A DNA stretch of 42,139 bases from an uncultured Acidobacteriota bacterium (GTDB taxonomy: Bacteria; Acidobacteriota; Vicinamibacteria; Vicinamibacterales; UBA2999), in assembly GCA_902826065.1 (NCBI GenBank), contig CADEDM010000019.1:1-42139 (forward strand). The letters are read 5' to 3'. Positions within the stretch are counted from its first letter, which is position 1; every line of letters starts with the position of its first letter. The notes under the pieces were generated by a model. It did no database searches, was not told the origin of the DNA, and saw only the letters and a program-made list of their open reading frames with translations. This document shows, piece by piece, positions 1-8,233 of this stretch. The position numbers and the translations under genes were made by a program.

Positions 1-3000
1 TGCCCCCCTCGACGCGGATATCCGGGACCAGGCGCCGCACGCCGTCCACGTAGGCCTGCAGCTGGCGGTCGTCGGCCTCGCGCGGCGTCCCGGTCTTGAA
101 CTCCACGAGGGTCAGGCCGCCGCCGGCGTGGTGCACGAGGGCGTCCACGACCGCCCGGTAGGTGGCCCCGTCGGCCCCTGTCCACGACAACGCCACCTCA
201 TGCTGGACATCCGCATCCGAGATGAGAGCCCGGATGTCGGCGCGCCCGGCCAGGTGGTGCACCGCGGCGAGCGCCGCGTCGCGCTGCGCCTCGGTCGTCG
301 TCGCGCCGAGGGACGCGACGAGCGCGCCGCGCCGGTCGGCGTCGGCCGTGAGGGCCCCGGCGGCCACGGCGCGATGGATGAGGGCGCCTCGCTCGCGGGC
401 GGCATCGCGGTCCGTGCCACTGGCGCCGGCCCTCGTGGGAATCGGCGCCGACGCGCGGGCGACGGCGCTGACGTCGCGAAGCGCTGCGGCGGCGAACGTG
501 AGCGGCGCGAAGTCGTCGAGCGATGGCTCCGTGGCCGGGGTAACGAGGGCCGCGGCCGGTGCCGGCGAGGGCCGCACCACGCGACACTCGTGCGCCTGTC
601 CCGACGCCGCGACCCAGGTCACGCGGTCGTCGTGCGTCGCGCCGGCCGCAGCCAGCGCTGCGCCCAGCGTCGGCGGCAGCACCGCGCCCAGCGAGGTCGG
701 CGCCGGCGCGAATACGCCGGACCTGGCGAGGGTGGTCGCAAGGTAGAGCCGATCCCGGGCGCGAGTCATCGCCACGTAGACGAGCCGCTTGGTCTCTTCG
801 ATCTCGCGCGTTTCGATCTCCGCGCGAGCATCGCCGACCAGCGCGTCGATCGACACGAGATCGTCGTGACCGCCGTCAGCGTCGGCGCGCGTCACCACTT
901 CCACCGCGTCGCCGCGGCCGCCGGTGCCGCGGGCCAGGTTGACCACGAACACCACCGGGAACTCGAGGCCCTTGGCGGCGTGGACGGTCATCAGGTTCAC
1001 GGCCGCGAGGGCGTCGACGATCGCGTTGGACTCGTCGCCGGCCATGAGCTGCGACAGCCGCGACGCAACGCGGCCGAGCGTCGCGTAACCGCGGTTCTGG
1101 ATGCGGCGCACCAGACCGCGCACCTTCTTGAGGTTCTCGCGCGCCTGGGCCCGGCCGGTGCCGGCGATCTCGGCGTAGTACGCGCTCTCGAAGAGCACGG
1201 TGTCGACGACCTCGGCGGGCGGCAGCCGATCCGCGATGGCCAACCACCGCTGCACCGACGTGCGAACGCGCGTCAGCACCCGCCGGTCTTCGCCGTCCAG
1301 ACGGTCAATCGCCGCCGGCGGCTCGTCGCTCTGCAGCGCCCCTGCCAGCCGCGGCGCCAGATGCTTGAGGGCGACGTCGGACAGCCGCACGAACCGCGAG
1401 CGCAGGAACGCCGCGGCCGTACGGTCGGTGTCGGGCGCGGCGAGGTAGTCGATCAGCGCCAGCACGTCCTTCACCTCGTCGGCGTCGAAGAAGCCAAGCC
1501 CCTTGTAGACGTAGTACGGCACGCCGGCCGCGGCGAGCTCGCGCTCGAACTCGCGATGACTGTCGCGCGATCGGAACAGGATCGCGACATCGCCCGGGCC
1601 AATGGCGCGCGGCACGCCGCTGTCGCGATCGCGCACCGTCTCGCCCCGGGCCAGCAGTCCTGCGATCTCGCCGGCGACGGCGCGGGCGCAGTCGGCCGTG
1701 CGGGGTGCGGCGACCAGCCCCACGGGACAGCCGCGCCAGTCGACCGACGGCACCGGGAAGCGATCGCGCTCGTCGTAGCGGAAGGCGTCGGCGCGATCGG
1801 GCCGCTTGACGAGGTCGTCGCAGACGTCGTTGACGAACTGCTGCAGCGCCGGGACGGCGCGGAAGCTCTTGACGATCGCCCGGCGTGCCGGCGCACCGGG
1901 CCGCAGCCGGCCGATCAGCCGCGCCGCTTCTTCGAGCACGCCGACCTCGGCGTCGCGGAAACCGTAGATCGACTGCTTGCGATCGCCGACGACGAACAGC
2001 GACGGCGGCGCCGGGCCTTCGTGCGCGACGCCCACGCCTTCGCCCCACGCCCGCACGAGCAGATCGACCAGCGCCCACTGCGGACGGCTGGTGTCCTGCA
2101 ACTCGTCGACGAGCACGTGCTGGTAGCGCGACTCGAGCCGGTAGCGGCTCTGCGAGAACTCCTCCATGCGCTCGAGCAGGGCGAGCGCGCGCACCAGCGC
2201 ATCGGTGAAATCGACGACCGCGTGGGCTTCGAGCGTGCGCTGGTACTGCTCCAGCGTCCGGGCGGTGAGCCAGCGCAGGCTGCGCGCCAGCACCACGTTG
2301 ACGTCGGCCTGGTGGGCCGCGATCAGGCGCGGGATCTCGGGGCCGATGTCGGCCAGCAACGTGGCGTGCGACTGATAGGCGGCCCCGGGCGGAAACATCG
2401 CCTTCTTGTGCGGCGGCCGCTTGCGTGGACTGCCCTGCTTCGTCAGGAAGTAGTCGCGCAGGCGGGCGAGCACGTCGGCGACGGCCCCCGGGGCGATCGA
2501 CGCGGCGGGCGCCAGCAGCTGGGCCACGGCGGCGGTGAGCAGGCGGAAGTCCGCGGCCGCCGGCCCGGTCGCGATGAGGCGCGAAAGCCGGCCGTCGCCG
2601 AACACGTCGCCGAGTCGCGCGGCGGCACGCAGGGCCGAGGCGTGTGCCGTGAGCCCCGGCGTCGACCGATCGAGGAACCGGTCGAGCACGCCCAACGCGA
2701 CCAGGCGGCGATCGAGCAGCCGCACGAGCGCGTTCCGCAGCCGGCCTTCGCCGAGGCGGGCGAACAGCAACGCGATCTCGTCGTCGTTGGCGCCCTGGGC
2801 ACGGCCGATGCGCAGGGCCTGGTCGAGCGCATCGTCCATCAGGCGGGGCGTCTCCGTCTCGTCGGCCACCCCGAACCCGGGGTCGACGTCGGCCTCGAGC
2901 GGGAACTCACCCAGCAGTGAGAGGCAGAACGCGTCGATGGTGCTGATGGCGATCTCACCGAGATGGGTCCGCAGCGCCGCCCAGGTCTCTTCGGGCATCA

Positions 3001-3298
3001 GGCCCTGCTCCGCCTGCCGCGTGAGCTCGGTCACGATGCGCGCCCGCATCTCGGCGGCGGCCTTGCGCGTGAACGTGATGGCGAGCACCCGGCGCGGCTC
3101 GACCCCGGAGCGCAGGAGGTTCACGTAGCGGTCGACCAGCACCCGCGTCTTCCCGGTGCCAGCGGACGCCTCCAGGGCCACGTGCACCGCGGGATTGACG
3201 GCGTAGTCGCGCGCCTCCTGGTCGACGAGGGGCTCGCGGGCCGGCGCGTCGGTGGCGTCACCGCCGTCGAACGCGAATGGGAGCTGGCCGTCAGGCAT
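1..3298 (-). CDS. addA: AddA-type helicase-nuclease (UvrD-like), 3' end beyond window
   Basis: This is the helicase-nuclease subunit of an AddAB-type double-strand-break resection complex, acting in the cytoplasm with the AddB-like product of the gene before it. One uninterrupted frame runs from an ATG at 3298 to the left edge (about 1099 codons). Superfamily 1 helicase motifs are visible in order: Walker A EASAGTGKT (about residues 41-49), ITFTRKAAAEM (Ia), LVDELQDTSRPQW (II, near 397), GDRKQSIYGFRDAE (III), MTVHAAKGLEF (near 771) and YVAMTRARDRLY (VI, near 848). A RecB-type nuclease motif, LVEFKTG (near 1065), followed by QLQAY, lies just before the edge, so only a short C-terminus is missing. 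The start overlaps the addB stop by 8 bp, implying translational coupling. The family is clear; AddA rather than RecB is chosen because the partner is AddB-like. Confidence 0.93.
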   Translation of the reverse strand, partial: MPDGQLPFAFDGGDATDAPAREPLVDQEARDYAVNPAVHVALEASAGTGKTRVLVDRYVNLLRSGVEPRRVLAITFTRKAAAEMRARIVTELTRQAEQGLMPEETWAALRTHLGEIAISTIDAFCLSLLGEFPLEADVDPGFGVADETETPRLMDDALDQALRIGRAQGANDDEIALLFARLGEGRLRNALVRLLDRRLVALGVLDRFLDRSTPGLTAHASALRAAARLGDVFGDGRLSRLIATGPAAADFRLLTAAVAQLLAPAASIAPGAVADVLARLRDYFLTKQGSPRKRPPHKKAMFPPGAAYQSHATLLADIGPEIPRLIAAHQADVNVVLARSLRWLTARTLEQYQRTLEAHAVVDFTDALVRALALLERMEEFSQSRYRLESRYQHVLVDELQDTSRPQWALVDLLVRAWGEGVGVAHEGPAPPSLFVVGDRKQSIYGFRDAEVGVLEEAARLIGRLRPGAPARRAIVKSFRAVPALQQFVNDVCDDLVKRPDRADAFRYDERDRFPVPSVDWRGCPVGLVAAPRTADCARAVAGEIAGLLARGETVRDRDSGVPRAIGPGDVAILFRSRDSHREFERELAAAGVPYYVYKGLGFFDADEVKDVLALIDYLAAPDTDRTAAAFLRSRFVRLSDVALKHLAPRLAGALQSDEPPAAIDRLDGEDRRVLTRVRTSVQRWLAIADRLPPAEVVDTVLFESAYYAEIAGTGRAQARENLKKVRGLVRRIQNRGYATLGRVASRLSQLMAGDESNAIVDALAAVNLMTVHAAKGLEFPVVFVVNLARGTGGRGDAVEVVTRADADGGHDDLVSIDALVGDARAEIETREIEETKRLVYVAMTRARDRLYLATTLARSGVFAPAPTSLGAVLPPTLGAALAAAGATHDDRVTWVAASGQAHECRVVRPSPAPAAALVTPATEPSLDDFAPLTFAAAALRDVSAVARASAPIPTRAGASGTDRDAARERGALIHRAVAAGALTADADRRGALVASLGATTTEAQRDAALAAVHHLAGRADIRALISDADVQHEVALSWTGADGATYRAVVDALVHHAGGGLTLVEFKTGTPREADDRQLQAYVDGVRRLVPDIRVEGG

Positions 3299-6293
3299 CC
3301 GGGCCCTCGGCCGCGCCGATCGCGTCGGTGCGGAGCACATCGGCGGGGTCGTCGGTGACGTAGTCCTTGCGGCACACCGCGGCGAACGCACACGTGTTGC
3401 ACAGCGATCGCTCGGCGGGGGCCGGCGGGAAGTGGCCGGCGGCGATGCCGTCGAGGACGTCGAGCATCTGTCCCTGGGCCTCGCCCAGGCGCGCCGGCAG
3501 ATCCTCGGCCTTCCGCACCAGCCCGACCAGCGCGTCAGCCCCTTCGTAGGAGAGATAGCTGGCCTCGCCCGGCCGCCAGTGCCGGCCGCGATAGCCCTCG
3601 AGGCGCTGCTGCACGCACACCGAGTAGATCGGCAACTGCAACGCGCGCTTCGGGTCGGGCACGAGCCGCGTCTTGTAGTCGATGAGATGGAAGGTCCCGT
3701 CGTCGAGGAGGTCGATCCGGTCGACCTTGCCGCGCAGCGACAACGTCCGCGTCCGGCCGTCAGGGGCGACGAACGTGAATGCGCCTTCGATCTCGTACTC
3801 GAGCAGGCGGTCGACGACGGTGGCGCCACGCGACGCCTCGAGCGCCAGCACGCGGCGAGCGATGCCCGGCGTGCCGGCGCCGCCGTACAGCTTCAGGCGT
3901 TCGACCGCCGCTTCGCCGGGCGTCAGCGTCGCCAGCGCTGCCTCGGCGAGCGCGTCGAACTGACGATGGGCCTCGGGCAGCAGCTCCGCCGTGATCGCGC
4001 CGTGACCGGCCGCCTTCCAGCCGGCGAACAAGCGCTCGAACAGCTCGTGCAGGAAGAGCCCGCGTTCGAGTGGCGTGCGCGCGTCCTCGTCATCGGGGGG
4101 CTCGTCGAGACCGAGCACCTGGGAGGCGTAGAACTTGAACGGGCAATCGAGATAGCGCTCGAGGCGGCTGACCGAGATCCGCGGCAGCAGCCACGGCCCC
4201 GCCTCGCCGTGGAAGACCGGCAGGACGCGCGGCGATCGCGCCATCCGCAACGCCGCCCAGTCGCGCGTCACGCCCGCGAACGCCTCGGGTGTCGGGAGAT
4301 CGATGGCCAGTGCTTCCCAGGGAAAGATGCGCACCGCCGCCTCGTCGGCCACCACCTGCCGCGGCAGTCCCGCCGCCGGCAGCTCGTGGACGAACGCCGA
4401 GGGCTCGACCACTGCGTCGTCCTCGAGCGACACCGTCGACACAGCCACACGCTGGGTGGGGAGCCCGAGCAGATCGAGGAAGGCGGCGCGCGCACCGGCG
4501 AGGCGGGTGCGCTCGTCGGGCCACGCCAGCGCGTGCAGCAGGAACGCGGGATAGAAAATGCTACGGCGTTCGCGCTCGGGCCAGTCGCCGTCCACCAGGC
4601 CGACGATCTGGATCTCGTCGTAGAGGCCGTACGGCGCGGTGACGGCGTCGACGATCTGCACGCCGCCGTCGCCCGTGGATGGCGCGAACGTCTGGGCGCC
4701 GAGCCACCGCCGGACCGCGGCCGCCAGGTCCGCGAGATCGAGCGTCGCGCCGCCGTCGAACGCCTCGAAGGCGTCGGCGAGCGCGCGGCAGGCGCCGAGC
4801 ACGGCGGTGCGCACGCGCCGGTCACGTTCGTGCAGCGGGTCGGCGTCGTCGAGCGGCCGCAGGTGGCGCTCGAGAAACGCCGTCAGCGTGGCGACATGCG
4901 CGCCGGCAGTCTGCGGCGCCGTCAGTGGCTGCAGCAGCGCGGCCGCGGCGGCCGCGGCCCGCGCGGCTGGCAGCGCGCGGCGCGCGTGTTCGTGACGGCG
5001 CCGTTCGGGCAGGGCGCTCCAGGTCTCCACGAGCGATGCGAGCCGCAAGGCGTCGCCGAGGTACCGCGCGTCGGCGAGGGCCCGGTCGAGCGCGACCAGC
5101 GCGCCGCCGTCGAGCGGCGCGCCCTCGTCCACGAACCGGAAATGCGGCGAGCGCAGCAGCGCCAGCGTCGAGGCGCGCGTGAAGCCGCTCCCCGCCCACT
5201 CGAACACCAGGTCGAGGGCCGCGGCGAACGGCTCGGCGGCCAGCGGCAGCGTGTCGCGGGTCTCGTAGGGGATGCCGGCACGGCCCAACACGTCGTGCGC
5301 CAGATAGAGGTACGGCAACGGCCGGCGCACCACGACGGCCACGCGCGCCTCGGCGCCGAGGCGCCCGCCGCGGCGCTCGGCCTTGAGCCTCCGGGCGAAC
5401 GCGGCCAGCTCTTCCTCGCGATCACGGCTCGTGAAGACCCACGCGTCAGGATTCGGCACCAGACACACGGGGCGACCCGACAGTCCCGCCGGCACGGCCT
5501 GCTCGTCTATTCCCGGCAGCTCGGCGTGCAGGCGCTCGAGCCAGCCGCTCGCCAGCCGGGTCTCGGTGGCGACGACGTCGAGATGCCCCAATCCCGGCAA
5601 TCGCGCGAGCAGGTCGAGGTCGGCGGGCCACAGGCCCGCCGCATCGGCGGCCCGATCGGCGACGGTGACGACGACGCGCGCGAGCGGACGCGGCGGCGCC
5701 GTCTGCAGCAACAGGTCGCGCAGCAGGTGCTCGTCGAGGCGGCCGCTGGCGACGACGCCGGCTTCGTAGCCGCGGAAGGACTGGGCGAGGAAGCGGGTCT
5801 GCGCCAGCATCCGCACCGCGCCGCGGTCGTCCGAGTCGATGAGCTCGCCGGTGAGGAACTCCTCGAACCGCGCGACGGTGCGCAGCTGCCGCCGCAGCGC
5901 GTCGTAGAGCGCCAGCATCTCGGCGACGAGACCAGGCCGCAGCGTGAACGGCGGCTCGATACCGGCCGCGCGCGTCTCACGCGCGGCGCGCGCGAGCAGC
6001 ACCTCGCGATCGAAGCCGCTGAGTCGCGCCGGCGGATCGGGCAGGCGCGCGGCGAGCGCGTCGAGCAGGTCGGCCCGCGTGCCCAGCGACGGCAGGCCCA
6101 GCGCCGGCAGCCCGGCGCGCCAGGCCAGTTGCTCGAGGGTGCGTCGCAGCTCGTCGGCCGCGGCGCGCGTCGGCACGGCCACGAAGATGTCGCGGGCGCC
6201 GAACGGCTGCGCGGCGACGACGAGTTGGAAGATGGCGCGCCGGAAGCCCTCGAGGTCGGCGGCGCGATGCAGGCAGGTGACGCGTGGCGTCAC
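3291..6293 (-). CDS. addB: AddB-type nuclease subunit (PD-(D/E)XK)
   Basis: A 1000-residue partner of AddA in end resection. The N-terminal two thirds is helicase-like but I see no Walker A motif, as in many AddB proteins outside Firmicutes, so it probably does not hydrolyse ATP. The C-terminal nuclease carries GKVDRIDLL and LIDYKT (near 871) and a downstream QLPIYSV. A cysteine in RYLDCPFKFY (near 718) and a CNTCAFAAVC cluster (near 964) match the four cysteines of the AddB iron-sulfur staple. The start is GTG at 6293, chosen because it gives a 4-bp GTGA overlap with the stop of the upstream secreted-protein gene. Translation is probably coupled upstream and to addA downstream. Confidence 0.92.
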   Translation of the reverse strand: MTPRVTCLHRAADLEGFRRAIFQLVVAAQPFGARDIFVAVPTRAAADELRRTLEQLAWRAGLPALGLPSLGTRADLLDALAARLPDPPARLSGFDREVLLARAARETRAAGIEPPFTLRPGLVAEMLALYDALRRQLRTVARFEEFLTGELIDSDDRGAVRMLAQTRFLAQSFRGYEAGVVASGRLDEHLLRDLLLQTAPPRPLARVVVTVADRAADAAGLWPADLDLLARLPGLGHLDVVATETRLASGWLERLHAELPGIDEQAVPAGLSGRPVCLVPNPDAWVFTSRDREEELAAFARRLKAERRGGRLGAEARVAVVVRRPLPYLYLAHDVLGRAGIPYETRDTLPLAAEPFAAALDLVFEWAGSGFTRASTLALLRSPHFRFVDEGAPLDGGALVALDRALADARYLGDALRLASLVETWSALPERRRHEHARRALPAARAAAAAAALLQPLTAPQTAGAHVATLTAFLERHLRPLDDADPLHERDRRVRTAVLGACRALADAFEAFDGGATLDLADLAAAVRRWLGAQTFAPSTGDGGVQIVDAVTAPYGLYDEIQIVGLVDGDWPERERRSIFYPAFLLHALAWPDERTRLAGARAAFLDLLGLPTQRVAVSTVSLEDDAVVEPSAFVHELPAAGLPRQVVADEAAVRIFPWEALAIDLPTPEAFAGVTRDWAALRMARSPRVLPVFHGEAGPWLLPRISVSRLERYLDCPFKFYASQVLGLDEPPDDEDARTPLERGLFLHELFERLFAGWKAAGHGAITAELLPEAHRQFDALAEAALATLTPGEAAVERLKLYGGAGTPGIARRVLALEASRGATVVDRLLEYEIEGAFTFVAPDGRTRTLSLRGKVDRIDLLDDGTFHLIDYKTRLVPDPKRALQLPIYSVCVQQRLEGYRGRHWRPGEASYLSYEGADALVGLVRKAEDLPARLGEAQGQMLDVLDGIAAGHFPPAPAERSLCNTCAFAAVCRKDYVTDDPADVLRTDAIGAAEGPDA

Positions 6294-7675
6294 GGCAGCG
6301 CAGGCGCCTTCATCGCCTGCGCGATGTCGTCCCGCGCGCGCTGCGACAGCATCAACGCGCCCGCCGCCGCGGCCGAGGCGTCGGACGCGCGCGCCTGATC
6401 GCCGGTCTCCACCGCGCGCATCCGCAGCTTCAGCGCGTTGTCGGCGAGGTCCCAGGCGCTCTGCAGCAGCGCGTGCGCAGCGGCGAGCGGCGGCGGCGGG
6501 TTGGTGCCCGTCACGGCCGGGCGCGCCCGGTAGAAGCGGTTCATCACGCGTTTCAGCACCCCGGGACTCGGGCCCGCCTGAGCGCGGATGTCACCGAGGG
6601 GGGCGTCGGCTTCTGCGAGCGCACGCATGGCCGGCCGCATCGCCCGCTGGTAGCTGCGATAGGCCGGCGCCATCAGCCGCCACTGATCGCGCGCCAGGCG
6701 CAGCCGCCGGGCCGACTCGGTGCCGGTGTCGATCGCCGCCAGGATCGCGGTCATCTCGGCCGGACGCTGGCCGCCCAGCTGTCGATCGGCCTTCAGCGTG
6801 TCTGCACGCAGCCGCTCCAGGCCGCGCACGTCGGCGGCGCGCGTCCGGGTCGAGGCGCGATCGAGCGTGGCCGCGGCGAGCTTGGCGTACGCGGCGTCGG
6901 TGGCTCGCTCCGATGCGATCGAGCCCAGCGCCGTCGTGCGCACCGCGGTCGCCCACGACGTCGGCAGCAGCGCGGCCGCCCGATCGATGAACGAGACCAG
7001 GCGCTCGAGCAAGGTGGTGCGCTCGACCGGCGACTCGGCCAGCGTCGACGCCGCCAGCAGTTCTTCGGCCAGCTGCGCCGCGCTCGGCGCCGGCAACAGC
7101 GTCTCTGCCGCGGGCGGCGGCGTCGCCGAGACCAGGTTCAGCTCGAACTGGTCCTGTCCGGCCGACGCGCGAAGGCCCACGATCACCTCGTCGAGCAGCG
7201 CCAGCATCTGCTGCACGTCGGTGGTGCGGTAGCCGTAGTGCTGGCGCGGCCACTCGGCCAGCGCGGTGCGCGCCGCCTCGGCCTGCGCCAGGCGGCGAGT
7301 GGCATCGGGTTCGCGGGCCACGCCGGTCAGCACGGCCGCCACCTGGTTCGAGAACTGCGCGAAGTCGTCTTCGGCGCGCGTCGACGCGTAGTGCACCGAC
7401 CGCGCGGTCTGGGCGTAGCGGTCGGTGCGGGCCCAGTCGACACGCGTCGCCGGCAGCGTGATGAGCTGCAGTTCCGGCGTCCCCGAGGCGCTCAACGGCA
7501 GCGAGAACACGACCTTGTCGTCGAGCCGCACCCACTCGCCGTAACAGGTGAGTGACGTGCCATCGGTGAGGAACAGGCGCAGCAACGGCGTGTCGGCCGG
7601 CTGCGCGCCGGCCGGGGCGGCCGTGGTGAGCGCCGCCGACAGGGCGGCCATCACGGCGGTGCGCCACGCATGCAT
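6290..7675 (-). CDS. secreted or periplasmic protein of unknown function, upstream of addB
   Basis: A 461-residue protein I do not recognise. Residues 1-24 form a Sec signal peptide (basic start, hydrophobic core, APAGA cleavage site). A short strand-rich region follows (LFLTDGTSLTCYGEW), and the rest looks mostly helical and alanine-rich, without catalytic motifs. The ATG at 7675 is preferred over an in-frame ATG at 7903 because the intervening peptide is basic and low-complexity while the signal peptide starts exactly at 7675. A TACTCT hexamer lies six bases before this ATG, fitting a leaderless transcript. Its stop overlaps the addB GTG by 4 bp. It is odd for an exported protein to be coupled to a cytoplasmic nuclease; it may simply be promoter-proximal in the operon. 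Confidence 0.75.
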   Translation of the reverse strand: MHAWRTAVMAALSAALTTAAPAGAQPADTPLLRLFLTDGTSLTCYGEWVRLDDKVVFSLPLSASGTPELQLITLPATRVDWARTDRYAQTARSVHYASTRAEDDFAQFSNQVAAVLTGVAREPDATRRLAQAEAARTALAEWPRQHYGYRTTDVQQMLALLDEVIVGLRASAGQDQFELNLVSATPPPAAETLLPAPSAAQLAEELLAASTLAESPVERTTLLERLVSFIDRAAALLPTSWATAVRTTALGSIASERATDAAYAKLAAATLDRASTRTRAADVRGLERLRADTLKADRQLGGQRPAEMTAILAAIDTGTESARRLRLARDQWRLMAPAYRSYQRAMRPAMRALAEADAPLGDIRAQAGPSPGVLKRVMNRFYRARPAVTGTNPPPPLAAAHALLQSAWDLADNALKLRMRAVETGDQARASDASAAAAGALMLSQRARDDIAQAMKAPALP

Positions 7676-7681
7676 CCGCCA

Positions 7682-7687
7682 AGAGTA
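7682..7687 (-). promoter_or_regulatory. predicted -10 element (TACTCT) of the 7675-addB-addA unit
   Basis: TACTCT on the minus strand lies exactly six bases before the ATG at 7675, so transcription would begin at or next to the A of the start codon. No Shine-Dalgarno or convincing -35 is visible. The call rests on the same spacing recurring at several other genes in this window. Confidence 0.4.
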
Positions 7688-7754
7688 CGTAGGGGCTCTT
7701 TCGGGGGTCAAGGACGCGCTTACAGAGCAGACGACGGACGGCCGCGGATGGCCG

Positions 7755-7798
7755 CCTGTGGAAATCCTGTGGATGAACGGTGCAAAGCCTGTGGAGAT
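7755..7798. repeat. three phased CCTGTGGA repeats resembling DnaA boxes
   Basis: CCTGTGGA begins at 7755, 7766 and 7788, so the copies are 11 and 22 bp apart, one and two helical turns, all in the same orientation. Read on the minus strand with their flanks they give ATTTCCACA, TCATCCACA and ATCTCCACA, which match the DnaA-box consensus TTWTNCACA at 8, 8 and 7 of 9 positions. They sit in a divergent intergenic region. DnaA binding is inference; another dimeric regulator could use the same phased array. Confidence 0.6.
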
Positions 7799-7803
7799 CC
7801 GGA

Positions 7804-7824
7804 GGACGGAAGTTTTTTCCGTCC
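7804..7824. repeat. 8-bp inverted repeat with T-rich loop
   Basis: GGACGGAA and TTCCGTCC are separated by five bases (GTTTT). This perfect 8-bp stem starts six bases after the last CCTGTGGA-type box. It could be an operator or a small hairpin; it is not placed as a terminator for either divergent gene. Confidence 0.5.
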
Positions 7825-7886
7825 GAGATCGGGCCGCAGTCGATGCCCGAACCTGCGACGCGGCGCATCTTCGCGCCGACCTTCGC

Positions 7887-7914
7887 TTGTTTCGTCCAGC
7901 CACCGTCGTAGAAT
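7887..7914 (+). promoter_or_regulatory. predicted promoter for the small ORF at 7968
   Basis: TTGTTT (7887-7892) and TAGAAT (7909-7914) are 16 bp apart, a reasonable -35/-10 pair. Transcription from about 7921 would leave a leader of roughly 47 bases before the GTG at 7968. Confidence 0.4.
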
Positions 7915-7967
7915 CGTCGCTCCGCGTTTACGCCTCGGCCCCCAAACCGCTTCGACCTCGCCGCACC

Positions 7968-8177
7968 GTGCCCATCCACCACTACGAAGAGGAAATCGCC
8001 GGCCGCACGTACCACATCGAGGTCCAGGCCATCTCGCGCGAGCAGTGGCGCGCGAAGCTCGCCCGGCGCCCGGGCATGCCGACGGCGCTGATGCCGTTCT
8101 ACGGCAGCACGCCCGAGCTCGCCGCGCGCGAACTGACGAAGTGGCTGTCGCTCGTCGCGTCCTCACGGCCGCGCTGA
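7968..8177 (+). CDS. small conserved-looking protein, unknown function
   Basis: A 69-residue soluble protein starting with GTG at 7968, with no signal peptide or membrane segment. It contains HHYEEEIAGRTYHIEV, then a basic stretch around REQWRAKLARRPG, and ends with a TPELAARELTKWL helix. The alternating pattern suggests a small alpha/beta fold. The start is chosen because codons upstream in this frame are basic and low-complexity, while from VPIHHYEEE onward the composition looks like protein. No Shine-Dalgarno sequence is apparent. I do not know a function. It precedes the asparaginase gene by 56 bp on the same strand, but that gene has its own likely promoter. Confidence 0.6.
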   Translation: MPIHHYEEEIAGRTYHIEVQAISREQWRAKLARRPGMPTALMPFYGSTPELAARELTKWLSLVASSRPR

Positions 8178-8233
8178 TCGCGCGTCGGGAGCCGCCTGCG
8201 CACCTTCGCGCAAGATCGATCACAATATCCGCC

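Noticed and set aside
128-2920. 930-codon open frame on the plus strand, with another of 1048 codons at 3252-6398
   Set aside because: Both are antisense to addA and addB, which carry complete family motifs. The translations are Arg/Gly/His-rich and repetitive without recognisable domains, the usual result of high GC at third codon positions.
7755-7798. A CRISPR-like array from the regularly spaced CCTGTGGA copies
   Set aside because: Repeats are only 8 bp, spacing is 11-22 bp and there are three copies. No cas gene is present.
7676-7903. N-terminal extension of the secreted protein to an ATG at 7903
   Set aside because: The extension would hide the signal peptide, is Arg/Ser-rich, and would cover the repeat array and inverted repeat.
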